Assembly (NCBI RefSeq): GCF_032917945.1 | Contig: NZ_CP136624.1 | Coordinates: 1,426,001-1,490,000 of the forward strand | From: Bradyrhizobium sp. sBnM-33 | Lineage (GTDB): Bacteria; Pseudomonadota; Alphaproteobacteria; Rhizobiales; Xanthobacteraceae | Length of the DNA: 64,000 nt | Direction of reading: 5' to 3' | Part shown: piece by piece, positions 1 to 8,984 of the stretch | How the letters are laid out: every line of letters begins with the position of its first letter | How positions within the stretch are numbered: position 1 is the stretch's first letter | Notes under the pieces: model-generated | Databases searched by the model: none | What the model saw: only the letters and a program-made list of their open reading frames with translations | What the model was told of the DNA's origin: nothing | Program-made: the position numbers and the translations under genes

Positions 1-355
1 CCGCGCCGATGCTTACGATCCTATCGATCGGGAGTATCTGATCCAGGCTTTTCAGCAACGTCGGCCCCGTGATGTGTTCCATCACGATATAGGGCTGCAC
101 CGCGAAATCGCCGTTCGCGACCCATCGCGGTACATGAGGGCCTTTGAGCTCCGCCATGATCATCTGCTCGACCTCAAAGCCGACGATCAACGAGATGTCG
201 CCCTCGAAATCGAGGAGAGGCAACTTCATGACGATCGGAAAGTCGATATCGTTTCGGCTGACACGCCAGATATCCGCCATGCCGCCGCGGTGGATGCGCT
301 CGTCCAGCCGAAAGCCGTCGATTGTCATACCAACCGTCAGCTGCGCCTTCGCCAC
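1..355 (-). CDS. Serine/threonine protein kinase, N-terminal part (runs off left edge)
   Basis: The minus-strand reading frame is open to the window edge. It reads as the N-lobe of a Hanks-type kinase: a glycine-rich loop (ERIHRGGMADIWRV), then a beta-3 lysine in FPIVMKLP, an alpha-C glutamate region (EVEQMIMAEL) and a hinge-like YIVMEHITGPTL. A GTG start at 355 lies 4 nt after the stop of the phosphoesterase gene and has GGGGAT about 8 nt upstream. An internal ATG at 328 is the alternative start. The tight spacing implies co-transcription with the phosphoesterase upstream of it. The catalytic loop and substrate are outside the window. Confidence 0.8.
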   Translation of the reverse strand, partial: MAKAQLTVGMTIDGFRLDERIHRGGMADIWRVSRNDIDFPIVMKLPLLDFEGDISLIVGFEVEQMIMAELKGPHVPRWVANGDFAVQPYIVMEHITGPTLLKSLDQILPIDRIVSIGA

Positions 356-359
356 GTGA

Positions 360-1100
360 TCAGATCCCCATTGTCAGTCGCGAGGCCAGAAAGTCCGGTA
401 ACCCCGCTTTGCGAATCTTGCGCGCGGCCAATTCGGCATCATAGGGCACGCGCACGTAGGTGAGCCTGTTGCGCGCGTCGTCGAAGAGCCCGTAACAGGC
501 GGCCGGGTTGTTGTCGCGCGGCTGGCCGACTGCGCCAAGCACCGCGAGCCATCGGCGCTGCCCGAGCAAAGGGATCGGCTTGTCATCGGCCGGAACGTGG
601 TGCTGCGGGAGCGTCAGAGCGCTCTCATTGAAGAGCGCTGGAAAATGCGTGTGGCCGCAAAAAGTGAGGCGATGGCGGGTCGCCCGAAAGCTCTGGAAGG
701 CTTCGCGCGGCCCAAGCACGTAGATCCATGTGTCCGGCGCGCTGGCGCTTGCGTGGACATAAAGTCGATCACCTTCCTCAGCGGTCAGTGGAAGCTGGGT
801 GAGGAACGATCGGTGTGCGTCTTTGAGCCGCGTACGCGTCCATGCGATTGCCGTATTGGCGGTGGCGTTCATGGTTTCGCTCGGACTCAAGACCGCCGCG
901 TCGTGATTTCCGAGAACGGCAACGGCGCCGGCCTGTACCATCTCCGCCGCGCGATCCACGACCCACGCCGGATCTGCACCGTAGCCGACGAGGTCGCCTA
1001 GAAACACATACCGATCGGCTCCGGCGCGCTGGGCGTCGGCAAGGCAAGCCGTCAACGCCTCACGGTTGCCATGGATGTCGGCAAGCAGGGCAATCAACAT
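360..1100 (-). CDS. Metallophosphoesterase (calcineurin-like)
   Basis: The 246-residue protein has the full two-metal phosphoesterase signature: D8-x-H10 in LADIHGN, GDLVGYG around D36, GNHD around residues 64-67, and GHTH in the second half. This fold hydrolyses phosphomono- or phosphodiesters; the substrate cannot be told from sequence. It has no signal peptide, so it is probably cytoplasmic. The gene is followed after 4 nt by a Ser/Thr protein kinase gene. A phosphatase and a kinase encoded back to back suggest opposing roles on phosphoproteins, but many proteins of this type act on nucleotides instead. Confidence 0.85.
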   Translation of the reverse strand: MLIALLADIHGNREALTACLADAQRAGADRYVFLGDLVGYGADPAWVVDRAAEMVQAGAVAVLGNHDAAVLSPSETMNATANTAIAWTRTRLKDAHRSFLTQLPLTAEEGDRLYVHASASAPDTWIYVLGPREAFQSFRATRHRLTFCGHTHFPALFNESALTLPQHHVPADDKPIPLLGQRRWLAVLGAVGQPRDNNPAACYGLFDDARNRLTYVRVPYDAELAARKIRKAGLPDFLASRLTMGI

Positions 1101-1214
1101 CTTGATATTGTAGCATAGACAGCGGCTTGCCGCACCCGATCCGGATCAGCAATGATACAAGCCCCACAAGCGAGACATGTCCTGCCAGCCGCCGTGCAAG
1201 ACTTCTGCCTGATC

Positions 1215-1307
1215 TCAGCGGAAAAGCACCAGGATCACGTAGGCGATGCCGATGGCAATGACACCGCAGGCGGCAGTAAGCGACAGTATGCGTTGAAATC
1301 GGGTCAT
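1215..1307 (-). CDS. 30-residue single-helix membrane peptide
   Basis: This short frame starts with ATG at 1307 behind a very strong ribosome binding site (GGGGGAGGG, 4-5 nt before ATG) and ends with TGA. The peptide begins MTRFQRILSL and is then almost wholly hydrophobic (AACGVIAIGIAYVILVLF) with a final Arg, so it is one membrane-spanning helix with a positive N-terminus. It lies 143 nt downstream of the MHS transporter gene on the same strand, separated by a perfect hairpin. A role as a small transporter partner is an inference from position. Codon-level conservation would confirm that it is made. Confidence 0.6.
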   Translation of the reverse strand: MTRFQRILSLTAACGVIAIGIAYVILVLFR

Positions 1308-1328
1308 TCTGCCCTCCCCCGACAGGCT

Positions 1329-1356
1329 CATGAGCGCCTCAGGCGAGGCGCTCATG
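1329..1356. other. Perfect hairpin between transporter and microprotein genes
   Basis: CATGAGCGCCTC and GAGGCGCTCATG form a 12-bp perfect stem around the 4-nt loop AGGC. No run of T follows on the minus strand, so it is not a classic intrinsic terminator for the transporter gene. It could stabilise the 3' end of the transporter mRNA or partly uncouple the microprotein downstream. Confidence 0.55.
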
Positions 1357-1450
1357 CGGTTGATGATTATCTGCCTTCAATGGACCTGGCTGCGATAGAC
1401 CGGATCGATCGTTCGCTCCGGTCCACCGCCTGGAAGCTCCGGACAGCATG

Positions 1451-3193
1451 TTACTGCTTGAAGATGTCCCGTTTGTAGGTCTCCGGCACAAACATCAGAC
1501 CGATCACAAAGGTCATCAGTGCCACCACGATCGGATACCAGAGGCCAAAATAGATGTCGCCGGTCTGGGCCACCATCGCGAACGATGTGGCTGGCAAGAG
1601 GCCGCCGAACCAGCCGTTGCCGATGTGGTAGGGCAGCGACAGGCCGGAGTAGCGGATGCGGGTCGGGAAGAACTCGACCAGAGCCGCGGCGATCGGGCCG
1701 TAGACCATCGTCACATAGATCACCAGGATGGTCAGGATGCCGATGATGGTCAATTTCTGCGCGCTGAAGATGTCGAACATCCCAGCGAAATTGGCCAGCC
1801 CTGCTTTCGGGTCGATCGGAATCCGCGCGATCGTAGGATTGCTGGCGCCAGGATATCCGGCCGCGGTCAGGGCCGCACCGACATCTCGGGCGAAGTTCGG
1901 ATCGTTGGCGGTGAATTCCTTGTCTCCAATCCTCACTTTGGCGACCGTACCGCCCGACGCGTTGACCGTCGTTGCGTTCACCGAACTGCGTGCTAGCAGC
2001 GCCTTGGCGATGTCGCAGGAGCTCGTAAACTTGGCGGTGCCGGTCGGGTTGAACTGGAACGAGCATTCGGCGGGGTCGGCGATGATGGTGACCTGTGTGT
2101 TCACCTGGGCCGCATGCAGCGCCGGGTTGGCCGTCGCGGTCAGGAGCTTGAAGAGCGGGAAGTAGGTGACCGCTGCAATAAGGCACCCCGCCAGAATGAT
2201 CGGCTTGCGACCAATCCTGTCGGAAAGCGCGCCGAACACGATGAAACCGCCGGTGCCAAGGACAAGCGACCACGCAACCATCACGTTGGCCGTGAAGGTA
2301 TCGACCTTCAAAATGTTCTGCAGGAAGAACAGCGCGTAGAACTGGCCTGTGTACCAGACGACGGCCTGGCCGGCGACGAGGCCGAAAAGAGCGAGCAGCG
2401 CGATTCTGGCGTTTCTCCACTGCCCGAAGGCTTCCGTCAACGGCGCCTTTGACAACGAGCCTTCCTCTTTCATCTTTTGGAAAGCAGGGCTCTCCTGCAT
2501 CTGCAGACGGATCCACACGGAGACGCCGAGCAACACGATCGAGACCAGGAACGGAATGCGCCAGCCCCACGCAGCGAAGGGTGTGATTTTCGCTCCAGCC
2601 GCCGTCGTCACCTCGGCAAAGTTCGCGTTCACGTAGATCTGCGTGAACATGATGACGATCAGAGAAAGCAGAAGACCGAGCGTCGCGGTGGTCTGGATCC
2701 AGCTCGTGAAGAAGCCGCGCCTTCCGGGAGGTGCATGTTCCGCAACGTAAATCGCCGCACCGCCATACTCGCCGCCGAGCGCGAGACCCTGGGCCATGCG
2801 CAACGCAATGAGCGCTACCGGCGCGATGAACCCAATCGATTCGTAGCTTGGCAGGCAGCCGACCAGGAAGGTCGACAAACCCATGATCAAGATGGTGATG
2901 AGGAAGGTGTACTTGCGTCCAACGAGATCGCCCAGCCGGCCGAACACCAGCGCGCCGAACGGACGCACCAGGAAGCCCGCGGCAAACGCCAGCAGCGCGA
3001 AGACGTTGCGCGTTGCCTCGGGGTACTGGCTGAAGAACTGCGCGCCGATAATGGCGGCCAAAGCGCCGTAGAGGTAGAAGTCGTACCATTCGAAAACGGT
3101 ACCGAGCGAAGAGGCAAGGATAACCTTTTTTTCTTCGCGGCTCATCGGATGGCCTCGCGCCGCCACCTCATCCATAGTTGCTTGAATTGACAT
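1451..3193 (-). CDS. MFS transporter, metabolite:H+ symporter (MHS) type
   Basis: The protein opens with the MHS signature SSLGTVFEWYDFYLYG, followed by the loop 2-3 motif GRLGDLVGRKYT and RMAQGLALGGEYGGA, so it imports an organic acid or similar metabolite with protons across the inner membrane. About 580 residues is longer than the usual 430-450. The excess is a soluble insert in the middle (roughly residues 370-480, a predicted periplasmic or cytoplasmic loop) seen in some alphaproteobacterial members. I chose ATG 3193 because GGGGG sits 6 nt upstream. The in-frame TTG at 3226 has no such site. The gene lies downstream of a symporter-like histidine kinase, which suggests regulated uptake of the sensed substrate. 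The substrate itself is unknown. Confidence 0.85.
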   Translation of the reverse strand: MSIQATMDEVAARGHPMSREEKKVILASSLGTVFEWYDFYLYGALAAIIGAQFFSQYPEATRNVFALLAFAAGFLVRPFGALVFGRLGDLVGRKYTFLITILIMGLSTFLVGCLPSYESIGFIAPVALIALRMAQGLALGGEYGGAAIYVAEHAPPGRRGFFTSWIQTTATLGLLLSLIVIMFTQIYVNANFAEVTTAAGAKITPFAAWGWRIPFLVSIVLLGVSVWIRLQMQESPAFQKMKEEGSLSKAPLTEAFGQWRNARIALLALFGLVAGQAVVWYTGQFYALFFLQNILKVDTFTANVMVAWSLVLGTGGFIVFGALSDRIGRKPIILAGCLIAAVTYFPLFKLLTATANPALHAAQVNTQVTIIADPAECSFQFNPTGTAKFTSSCDIAKALLARSSVNATTVNASGGTVAKVRIGDKEFTANDPNFARDVGAALTAAGYPGASNPTIARIPIDPKAGLANFAGMFDIFSAQKLTIIGILTILVIYVTMVYGPIAAALVEFFPTRIRYSGLSLPYHIGNGWFGGLLPATSFAMVAQTGDIYFGLWYPIVVALMTFVIGLMFVPETYKRDIFKQ

Positions 3194-3512
3194 TTGTGGC
3201 CCCCGTGTTTGTACGGGCGCGTTCAACGCTCACGGCTATCGCGGACCAGCGATTGTCGGTCGCTGATCCGAATGCGACACATGCACCGACACTGGCGAAA
3301 CTCGCCGCCCGCTCTTTTGTGCACCTCGATCAATAGCATTTTCCGGCAATGGCGTCGACTTAGCTGTTTATCGTAGGAGGTTAGTCTATGCCTCCCTGAC
3401 CGGATGAATGCTGGATGGAGACGACAAAGTGGTCGCCTGCGATGAATGGACGCAGTCGCGCCGCGCATTGAGGTACGACCGCTCAGCCTGAAAGAGCTAA
3501 AGTGACAGGGTG
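3194..3512. other. Intergenic region upstream of the MHS transporter
   Basis: These 319 bases separate the end of the histidine kinase gene from the transporter start. No credible reading frame or tRNA was found. The region is large enough for a separate transporter promoter, which is where a regulator acting with the kinase would bind. I did not find a convincing sigma-54 site or a strong dyad. Confidence 0.4.
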
Positions 3513-6281
3513 CTATTGCGCCGTCTCGAATGTTGCGGCGCCCGCTTCCGCACCCGAGTGAGACAGGGGGATGCGGAAAGAGAATTTCGCCCCGTGATCA
3601 GGCTCGCTGTCAACCCAGATGGCGCCGCCAAAGCGTAGTAATATCTGCCTGCAGATGGGCAGACCAAGCCCGGTGCCCTGCGGCTTGTCCGTAAGCGTAT
3701 TGCCAGCCTGCTGGAAGCGCTCGAATATCTTCTCCTGGTCCTTCTTGGCGATGCCGATGCCGTTGTCCTTTACATCAACGCGGAGGAAGCCAGCCTCCTG
3801 CCAAGCCTCAAGCCGGATCCAGCCGTTCTCCTTGGCGCAAAACTTCTCCGCGTTGGAGATCAAATTCACAATTACTTGTGTGAAGCGATCCGCATCAGCC
3901 CGGATTGGCGGAAGATCGTCGGGGATCCTGGTCTCGAGCGAGACGTGACGCGCCTTGGCGAAGAGGCCAGCCATACCGGCGAGTGCCTGCTCGATGACCG
4001 CCTTCGGAGCGAGGTCCGCCATATGCCATTCTGATGTGCCCGCCTCCATCTTGGCGAGATCGAGAATGTCGTTGATGAGCCGACTCAGTCGCTCGCTCTC
4101 CTGGACGACAATACTTACGAACTTATGGCGCTGATCGGCGTCGAGATCCGGGTTGTCCCGCAAGATTTCGCTGAACGAGCGAATCGAGGTCAGCGGGGTG
4201 CGAACCTCGTGGCTCACCGTTGCAACAAAATCGTCTTTCAGCTTGTCGAGCTCTTTGAGGCGCTCGTTGGCGGCTCTCAGTTCCGCCGTTGCCGCCTCGA
4301 GCTCCCGCGACTTCTGCTCGAGCTGTCGCGAGTAGACGACGAGCTGCGAGGCTTCATCCAGAATCTGCGCGACCTCGTCGATGTTGTGCATCTCTTCCCT
4401 CAATACCGAGGCGACCATAATGCGGGCGGAGGCAGCGCCGATGGCGCCGGCGAGCTGGCGCTCCGAATAGGAGACGATGTCCGAGTCGGCCGAACCATGA
4501 TCGTGGAGGTGTCGTTTGTTCTCGCGCTCGAAACGCGCGAAAGCCGCGTTCGCACGCGCTTCTCCCATGAAGCGGACCAGCAGTTCTTTGAGATCCCCGA
4601 TCGTCGCGCGACCCCGCCATACGCCCCCGACGTCTGCGGATCGTTTGAAGATTTCAACGAACTGTACCGCCTGACTACGTTCGATAATGGACTGGAACGT
4701 CATCAGCGAGACCCCGACAAAGAGCCCAACGTTCACCAGCAGCGTCCAGATCGTGGCGTGCGCGATCGGGTCCAGCCCTGCGAGTCCGAAAAGCGCGTAC
4801 GGCTTGAGGAGGGCAAGGCCCAATGGGCCATTCTCGACGAAGCTCTGGCTGATCCAGCCCGAGCGCGCGAAAGATGGCAAAAGGAGCGTGTAGATCCACA
4901 CCAGGAACCCGCCCGTAAGTCCTGCGACCGCACCGGCCTTGGTGGCGCCTTTCCAGTAAATGCCGCCAACGATCGCCGGCACGAACTGCATCGCGGCCGC
5001 GAAAGAGACGAGGCCGATCGTCACCAGTGCATACGACTCGCCGATCAAGCGCACATAGGCATAGCCAAGCAACACAACGACGATGATCGTGGCGCGGCGG
5101 ATTGTCAGCAAGATTCCGGCAAGGTCTCTGCGTTCCGACAGATGCAAGCGGCCGACGCGCAGGAGCAGAGGCATGACAAGATCGTTGCAGACCATGGTTG
5201 CGAGCGCGATCGTTTCGACGATGATCATGCTGGTCGCGGCCGAGAGCCCCCCAATGAAGGCGATCAGCGCAAGAATGGGCCGTTGTTCCTTCATCGGCAC
5301 GGTGAGCACGAAGGTATCGCCATCCACCCCGCCTTGCGGGAAATGCAGCAACCCGGCGAACGCGATCGGCAGCACGAAGATGTTGATGAGCAGGAGATAC
5401 AACGGGAACAGCCACATCGCCTTCCTGAGGTGGCGTTCGTCGACGTTCTCCACCACCAGCATCTGGAACTGACGCGGCAATACGACGATGGCGCCCATTG
5501 CAAGCAGCGTCAGAGTGATCCAACTGGTGTAAGCCGCGACGCCGTCGATGATGAACAGCCTACTCAACGCCCCGGAGGCCTCGGCCTGTGCGAAAATCTC
5601 GCCGAAGCCGCCATAAATGCCGAACGTTACGAATAGGCCAACAGTGAGGAATGCAACAAGCTTGACGATTGACTCGAAAGCGATAGCGGCGACCATGCCC
5701 TCATGGTGCTCGCTCGCATCGATGTGACGCGTCCCAAACAGGATCGCGAATACGCCCATGATGAGGGCTACGTAAAAGGCTGTGTCCTGCAGGAAGAGAG
5801 CGCTCGCCGGAGTGGTCGGCATCACGATCTCGGGATAGTCCAGCAGCACCGAGAAGCTGGTCGATATCGCCTTGAGCTGCAGCGAGATGTAAGGAAGTAT
5901 GCCGACCACCGCGATAACGGTGACGAGACCGCCGAGTTGAAAGCTCTTGCCGTATCGCGAGGCGACGAAATCCGCGATCGACGTGATGCGGTTAACCTTG
6001 CTGATGCGGATGATCTTGCGGATAACGAACCAGGCAACGATGAAGGTGAGTGTCGGGCCGAGATAGATCGGCAGGAAATCGACGCCCGTCGACGCAGCCC
6101 TGCCGACCGAGCCGTAGAACGTCCAGGAGGTGCAGTAGACGGCGATCGACAGGGCATAGATGGTGGGATTGGCGATCAGACTCCGCCCTTGGTCGGCACG
6201 CTTGTCGCTATAATAGGCGATTGCAAACAGCAGGCCGAGATAAAGAAAGGCGACGGTGATGATGACGGGGCCGCTAAGCAT
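3513..6281 (-). CDS. Hybrid sodium:solute symporter-like sensor histidine kinase
   Basis: The 922-residue protein has an SSS-family domain of about 13 membrane helices (residues 1-530), a linker, a coiled coil (about 650-685) and a HisKA/HATPase core. The phospho-acceptor is His691 in ATVSHEVRTPL. The N box (VIVNLISNAEKF), the G1 box (DVKDNGIGIA) and the G2 box (GTGLGLPICRQ) all follow. This is the CbrA/MctS architecture, in which a transporter-like domain senses a nutrient. Its start overlaps the end of a small two-helix protein by 8 nt, indicating translational coupling, and a receiver protein is encoded further upstream. The ligand is not predictable, but the downstream MHS transporter points to an organic acid. 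Confidence 0.9.
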   Translation of the reverse strand: MLSGPVIITVAFLYLGLLFAIAYYSDKRADQGRSLIANPTIYALSIAVYCTSWTFYGSVGRAASTGVDFLPIYLGPTLTFIVAWFVIRKIIRISKVNRITSIADFVASRYGKSFQLGGLVTVIAVVGILPYISLQLKAISTSFSVLLDYPEIVMPTTPASALFLQDTAFYVALIMGVFAILFGTRHIDASEHHEGMVAAIAFESIVKLVAFLTVGLFVTFGIYGGFGEIFAQAEASGALSRLFIIDGVAAYTSWITLTLLAMGAIVVLPRQFQMLVVENVDERHLRKAMWLFPLYLLLINIFVLPIAFAGLLHFPQGGVDGDTFVLTVPMKEQRPILALIAFIGGLSAATSMIIVETIALATMVCNDLVMPLLLRVGRLHLSERRDLAGILLTIRRATIIVVVLLGYAYVRLIGESYALVTIGLVSFAAAMQFVPAIVGGIYWKGATKAGAVAGLTGGFLVWIYTLLLPSFARSGWISQSFVENGPLGLALLKPYALFGLAGLDPIAHATIWTLLVNVGLFVGVSLMTFQSIIERSQAVQFVEIFKRSADVGGVWRGRATIGDLKELLVRFMGEARANAAFARFERENKRHLHDHGSADSDIVSYSERQLAGAIGAASARIMVASVLREEMHNIDEVAQILDEASQLVVYSRQLEQKSRELEAATAELRAANERLKELDKLKDDFVATVSHEVRTPLTSIRSFSEILRDNPDLDADQRHKFVSIVVQESERLSRLINDILDLAKMEAGTSEWHMADLAPKAVIEQALAGMAGLFAKARHVSLETRIPDDLPPIRADADRFTQVIVNLISNAEKFCAKENGWIRLEAWQEAGFLRVDVKDNGIGIAKKDQEKIFERFQQAGNTLTDKPQGTGLGLPICRQILLRFGGAIWVDSEPDHGAKFSFRIPLSHSGAEAGAATFETAQ

Positions 6282-6552
6282 CGCTGGGCTCCCCCGCTGC
6301 TTCCCCGGATTCCTTGTCTGCTACGTTCGCATCGGCTTCGGCGAGATCGTTGGCCGCATGCCGGCGCTCGACCGCGAAGGCAACGAGCGCGATGAGGACT
6401 GCCCAGACGGTAAACAGGTAGAGATAGAGCGTCGGTACGCCGAAAACCCTGGCCGCCTGGTTGAAGATGATCAGGAGCGGCGGTGCTAATAGAACCGCCC
6501 CGAGCAGAAACAGGGCGACCAGAAGCTCGCGCGTACGGCTGGGCGCTAGCAT
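6274..6552 (-). CDS. Small two-helix membrane protein of the SSS kinase operon
   Basis: The 92-residue protein has two hydrophobic segments (about residues 8-30 and 40-60) and a charged, acidic C-terminal tail. It resembles the small subunits that accompany SSS transporters, although I cannot place it in a named family. The gene overlaps the kinase start by 8 nt and begins 19 nt after the response regulator gene. It is therefore the middle gene of a tight operon and probably a structural partner of the kinase membrane domain. Confidence 0.7.
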   Translation of the reverse strand: MLAPSRTRELLVALFLLGAVLLAPPLLIIFNQAARVFGVPTLYLYLFTVWAVLIALVAFAVERRHAANDLAEADANVADKESGEAAGEPSDA

Positions 6553-6571
6553 GAAGACCTCTACGGGTGCC

Positions 6572-6967
6572 TTACTGCCTTTCCGTCTTTCGGGCGCGAG
6601 CGAGCACGGCCTCGACTCGCGCTATCGCGTCCTTGGTCGAGAATGGCTTGGTGATATAGTCGTCGGCGCCAAGGGCCAGCCCTTTCTCCCGCTCGACGTC
6701 GCGGCCCCTGGCGGTGAGCATGATGATGCGCACGTCATTCCACGCGGGATTGGCCCGGATTTGCTGACAAATCGAAAATCCGTCGATCTTCGGCATCATG
6801 ACGTCGAGCAGCACCAGGTCGGGCGCCGCCTGCAAAATCTCGGCTAAAGCCTCCTCGCCATCCTTAGCCGTTCTGACCTCGTATCCGGTCTTCCTCATGA
6901 GGAACTCCAACGAGAGTAAGATATTCGGCTCATCGTCGACGATAAGAACGCTTTGGGGGTTGCTCAT
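6572..6967 (-). CDS. Receiver-only response regulator
   Basis: The 131-residue protein is a single CheY-like receiver: acidic pair D11/D12, phospho-acceptor D55 in LVLLDVMMPK, the conserved Thr in IIMLTARG, and Lys in DYITKPFS. There is no DNA-binding or enzymatic output domain. I took ATG 6967 (MSNPQSV) as the start; the frame stays open further upstream, but that extension is unlike any receiver. It is the first gene of the operon with the small membrane protein and the SSS kinase, so it is the likely phosphorylation partner. With no output domain it must act through protein contacts or a further phosphorelay step. Confidence 0.9.
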   Translation of the reverse strand: MSNPQSVLIVDDEPNILLSLEFLMRKTGYEVRTAKDGEEALAEILQAAPDLVLLDVMMPKIDGFSICQQIRANPAWNDVRIIMLTARGRDVEREKGLALGADDYITKPFSTKDAIARVEAVLARARKTERQ

Positions 6968-7145
6968 GGCAATCACCGCTGGGGCCGAAATCCGTCTTGC
7001 CCTGATCGGCCAAGCAAAGACCTGCATCTCAAAGTTAAGACTAATTAATTCGGGTCGCAATCGGAAGGTTACAGGAAATTGGCTGTTTGCTGGATTGCAA
7101 TACCCATTGCGCATGTTGACCCCTTGGAGACAGGGCTGGCGGGAA

Positions 7146-7262
7146 ATGCCATATCCCGCGCATGGGACGCTCCGCGACGCCGGCCCGGTGATCTGGATCG
7201 AACGCTATGGCGTGTGGGCGATGGCGCGTTACAAGGAGGTGGCGACCACACTCAACGACTGG
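7146..7262 (+). pseudogene. Cytochrome P450 N-terminal scrap (CYP199-like)
   Basis: About 39 codons read MPYPAHGTLRDAGPVIWIER and then YGVWAMARYKEVATTLNDW. This is the N-terminal region of CYP199-type P450s, which demethylate or hydroxylate para-substituted benzoates (assigned from memory of the family). The similarity stops abruptly at 7262, where the sequence joins the truncated 3' end of the oppositely oriented yedK gene. No heme-binding region is present nearby, so this is a deletion remnant. Confidence 0.6.
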
Positions 7263-7820
7263 GCCAGGCCTTCAGGAAAGCGCCGACAGAGTGATCGAAT
7301 AGCGCAGCTAGTTGCTGCAGTGCATGAGTCCGGTGTTGATGTGGTGGCGACGTCGTCAGAAAACCGTAGACCTGATGCGGTCCGGGGATCGGCTTCGATT
7401 TCGTCCCGTGGTCGCCCTTGAACTCGGTGCAGATGCCCGCGAAGCAGATGAGCGGCCGATCCTCATTGATCGCGAACCAGACGACGTCCTTTTTCTTGGT
7501 CTCGGCGTTCGGCTCCGGCGCATACTCAGCGAAGCTGTTGAACGGCACCAGGCAGCGGTTTTCCGGCTTCAGCCAGCCGCGCCAGTGCGGCGAGGACGTG
7601 TTGCGGATGTTGGTCACTGGCGGCCCGCCGGTCCGCGGCGGTGGCGGCATGCCCCAGCGCATCAAGACTAGCTCGCGCTCGGCGCCGGCGTTGCGCACGA
7701 CTGGCGCGGGATAATCTGGAAATACGCCGGGCATTGCTGGCAAGTTGCCAACATAGCGATTCATCACCCGAAAGAGCGCGCGAATGGCTTCCTGGTTGGT
7801 GGTGATTGAATAGATGGGGT

Positions 7821-7834
7821 GATTGCAGTTGCTG
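7821..7834 (+). repeat. Left subterminal inverted repeat of the IS element
   Basis: GATTGCAGTTGCTG is the reverse complement of 9138-9151 with one mismatch. It is set 6 nt in from the left boundary. Confidence 0.85.
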
Positions 7835-7892
7835 CTCGAAAGGCTCAGCCTGGAAGGGAAGCCGGCGAGCCGGCGGCAGCAGGAGCGGGAAC

Positions 7893-8921
7893 ATGAAGCA
7901 CTATGTCGGTCTGGATGTTTCGCTAAAGGAGACGGCTATCTGTGTTGTGGACGAGAATGGCGTCGTCATTCGCGAGGGCAAAACATTTTCGGAACCGGAG
8001 GCTATTGTTGCCTGGCTCAACGAAAGCGGATTGCCCATTGCCAAGGTCGGGATTGAGATTGGTGGTCTCGCTCGTTGGCTGTACGGCGAACTGCGTGCTG
8101 CCGGCTTACACGCAGTCTGCATCGACCCCCGAAGACTGCGCGGCGTGACTAGGACGATGCCGATTAAGACCGATCGAAACGACGCTCGCGCTATTGCGCA
8201 GGTAATGCGGGTCGGCTGGTACACCGTTGTTCATATCAAGGGTGACGTGAGCCAGGAGCTACGAATGCTTCTCAATAATCGCAAGACGCTTTTGATTAAG
8301 CAGATCGATATCGAGAATGAAATTCGGGGCGTCTTACGCGTCTTCGGCTTAAAGCTGTCTGGTCGTATATCTCAAGTAACGTTTGAGCAGCAAACGAATG
8401 AACTCACAGATGGCCATCCACAACTCGCGGCGATGCTGCGCCCAACGCTTGTGGCTCGAGCCGCGCTGCGTGAACAGTACGGCGTCCTACACAAGATGGT
8501 ACTTGAAATAGTACGCCGCGAACCGACATGCCAGCGGCTCATGACGATACCAGGCGTAGGCGCACTGACGGCAATCACGTTTCTAACAACTATTGATGAC
8601 CCGGATCGCTTTCAACGCTCCCGCGATGTTGGCGCGCATCTTGGCCTTACGCCACGCAAATACGCATCTGGCGATCGGAATGGCGCTATTTCGAGGTGCG
8701 GCGATGTGATGCTCAGGACCATACTTTATCAGGCAGCGCTTGCACTTCTAACCCGCACCCAGCGTTGGTCTGCATTGAAAGCCTGGGGTGTAAGGGTGGC
8801 CAAGCGACGCGGTCTTCGCCGAGCAGTCGTGGCGGTCGCGCGAAAATTAGCGATCGTGATGCATCGGATCTGGGCAGATGGAAGCGAGTTCCGATGGACC
8901 TGCGAGGAGGCGACCGCATGA
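7893..8921 (+). CDS. IS110-family DEDD transposase
   Basis: The 342-residue protein starts at ATG 7893 behind AGGAG. The N-terminal RuvC-like DEDD domain shows D8 (YVGLDVS), E55 (VGIEIGG), D94 and D97 (KTDRNDARA). A coiled-coil linker follows, then the C-terminal Tnp domain with the helix-hairpin-helix-like MTIPGVGALTAITFL and ISRCGD, whose Ser267 is the likely nucleophile. These enzymes recombine a circular form of the element into the target, directed by an RNA from the element itself. The frame is intact and of normal length, so the element may be active. Confidence 0.93.
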   Translation: MKHYVGLDVSLKETAICVVDENGVVIREGKTFSEPEAIVAWLNESGLPIAKVGIEIGGLARWLYGELRAAGLHAVCIDPRRLRGVTRTMPIKTDRNDARAIAQVMRVGWYTVVHIKGDVSQELRMLLNNRKTLLIKQIDIENEIRGVLRVFGLKLSGRISQVTFEQQTNELTDGHPQLAAMLRPTLVARAALREQYGVLHKMVLEIVRREPTCQRLMTIPGVGALTAITFLTTIDDPDRFQRSRDVGAHLGLTPRKYASGDRNGAISRCGDVMLRTILYQAALALLTRTQRWSALKAWGVRVAKRRGLRRAVVAVARKLAIVMHRIWADGSEFRWTCEEATA

Positions 8922-8984
8922 TCGATTAGCAATTCAGCGGATCCGCCGAAAAGGCGGAACGACGTCCTGCGAGGACGAGGTCGG

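Noticed and set aside
1377..3089. 570-codon minus-strand frame overlapping the MHS transporter
   Set aside because: It is another frame of the transporter gene; the MHS signatures are in the other frame.
4125..5636. 503-codon plus-strand frame opposite the SSS kinase
   Set aside because: Antisense to an intact kinase with complete catalytic boxes; composition is that of a shadow.
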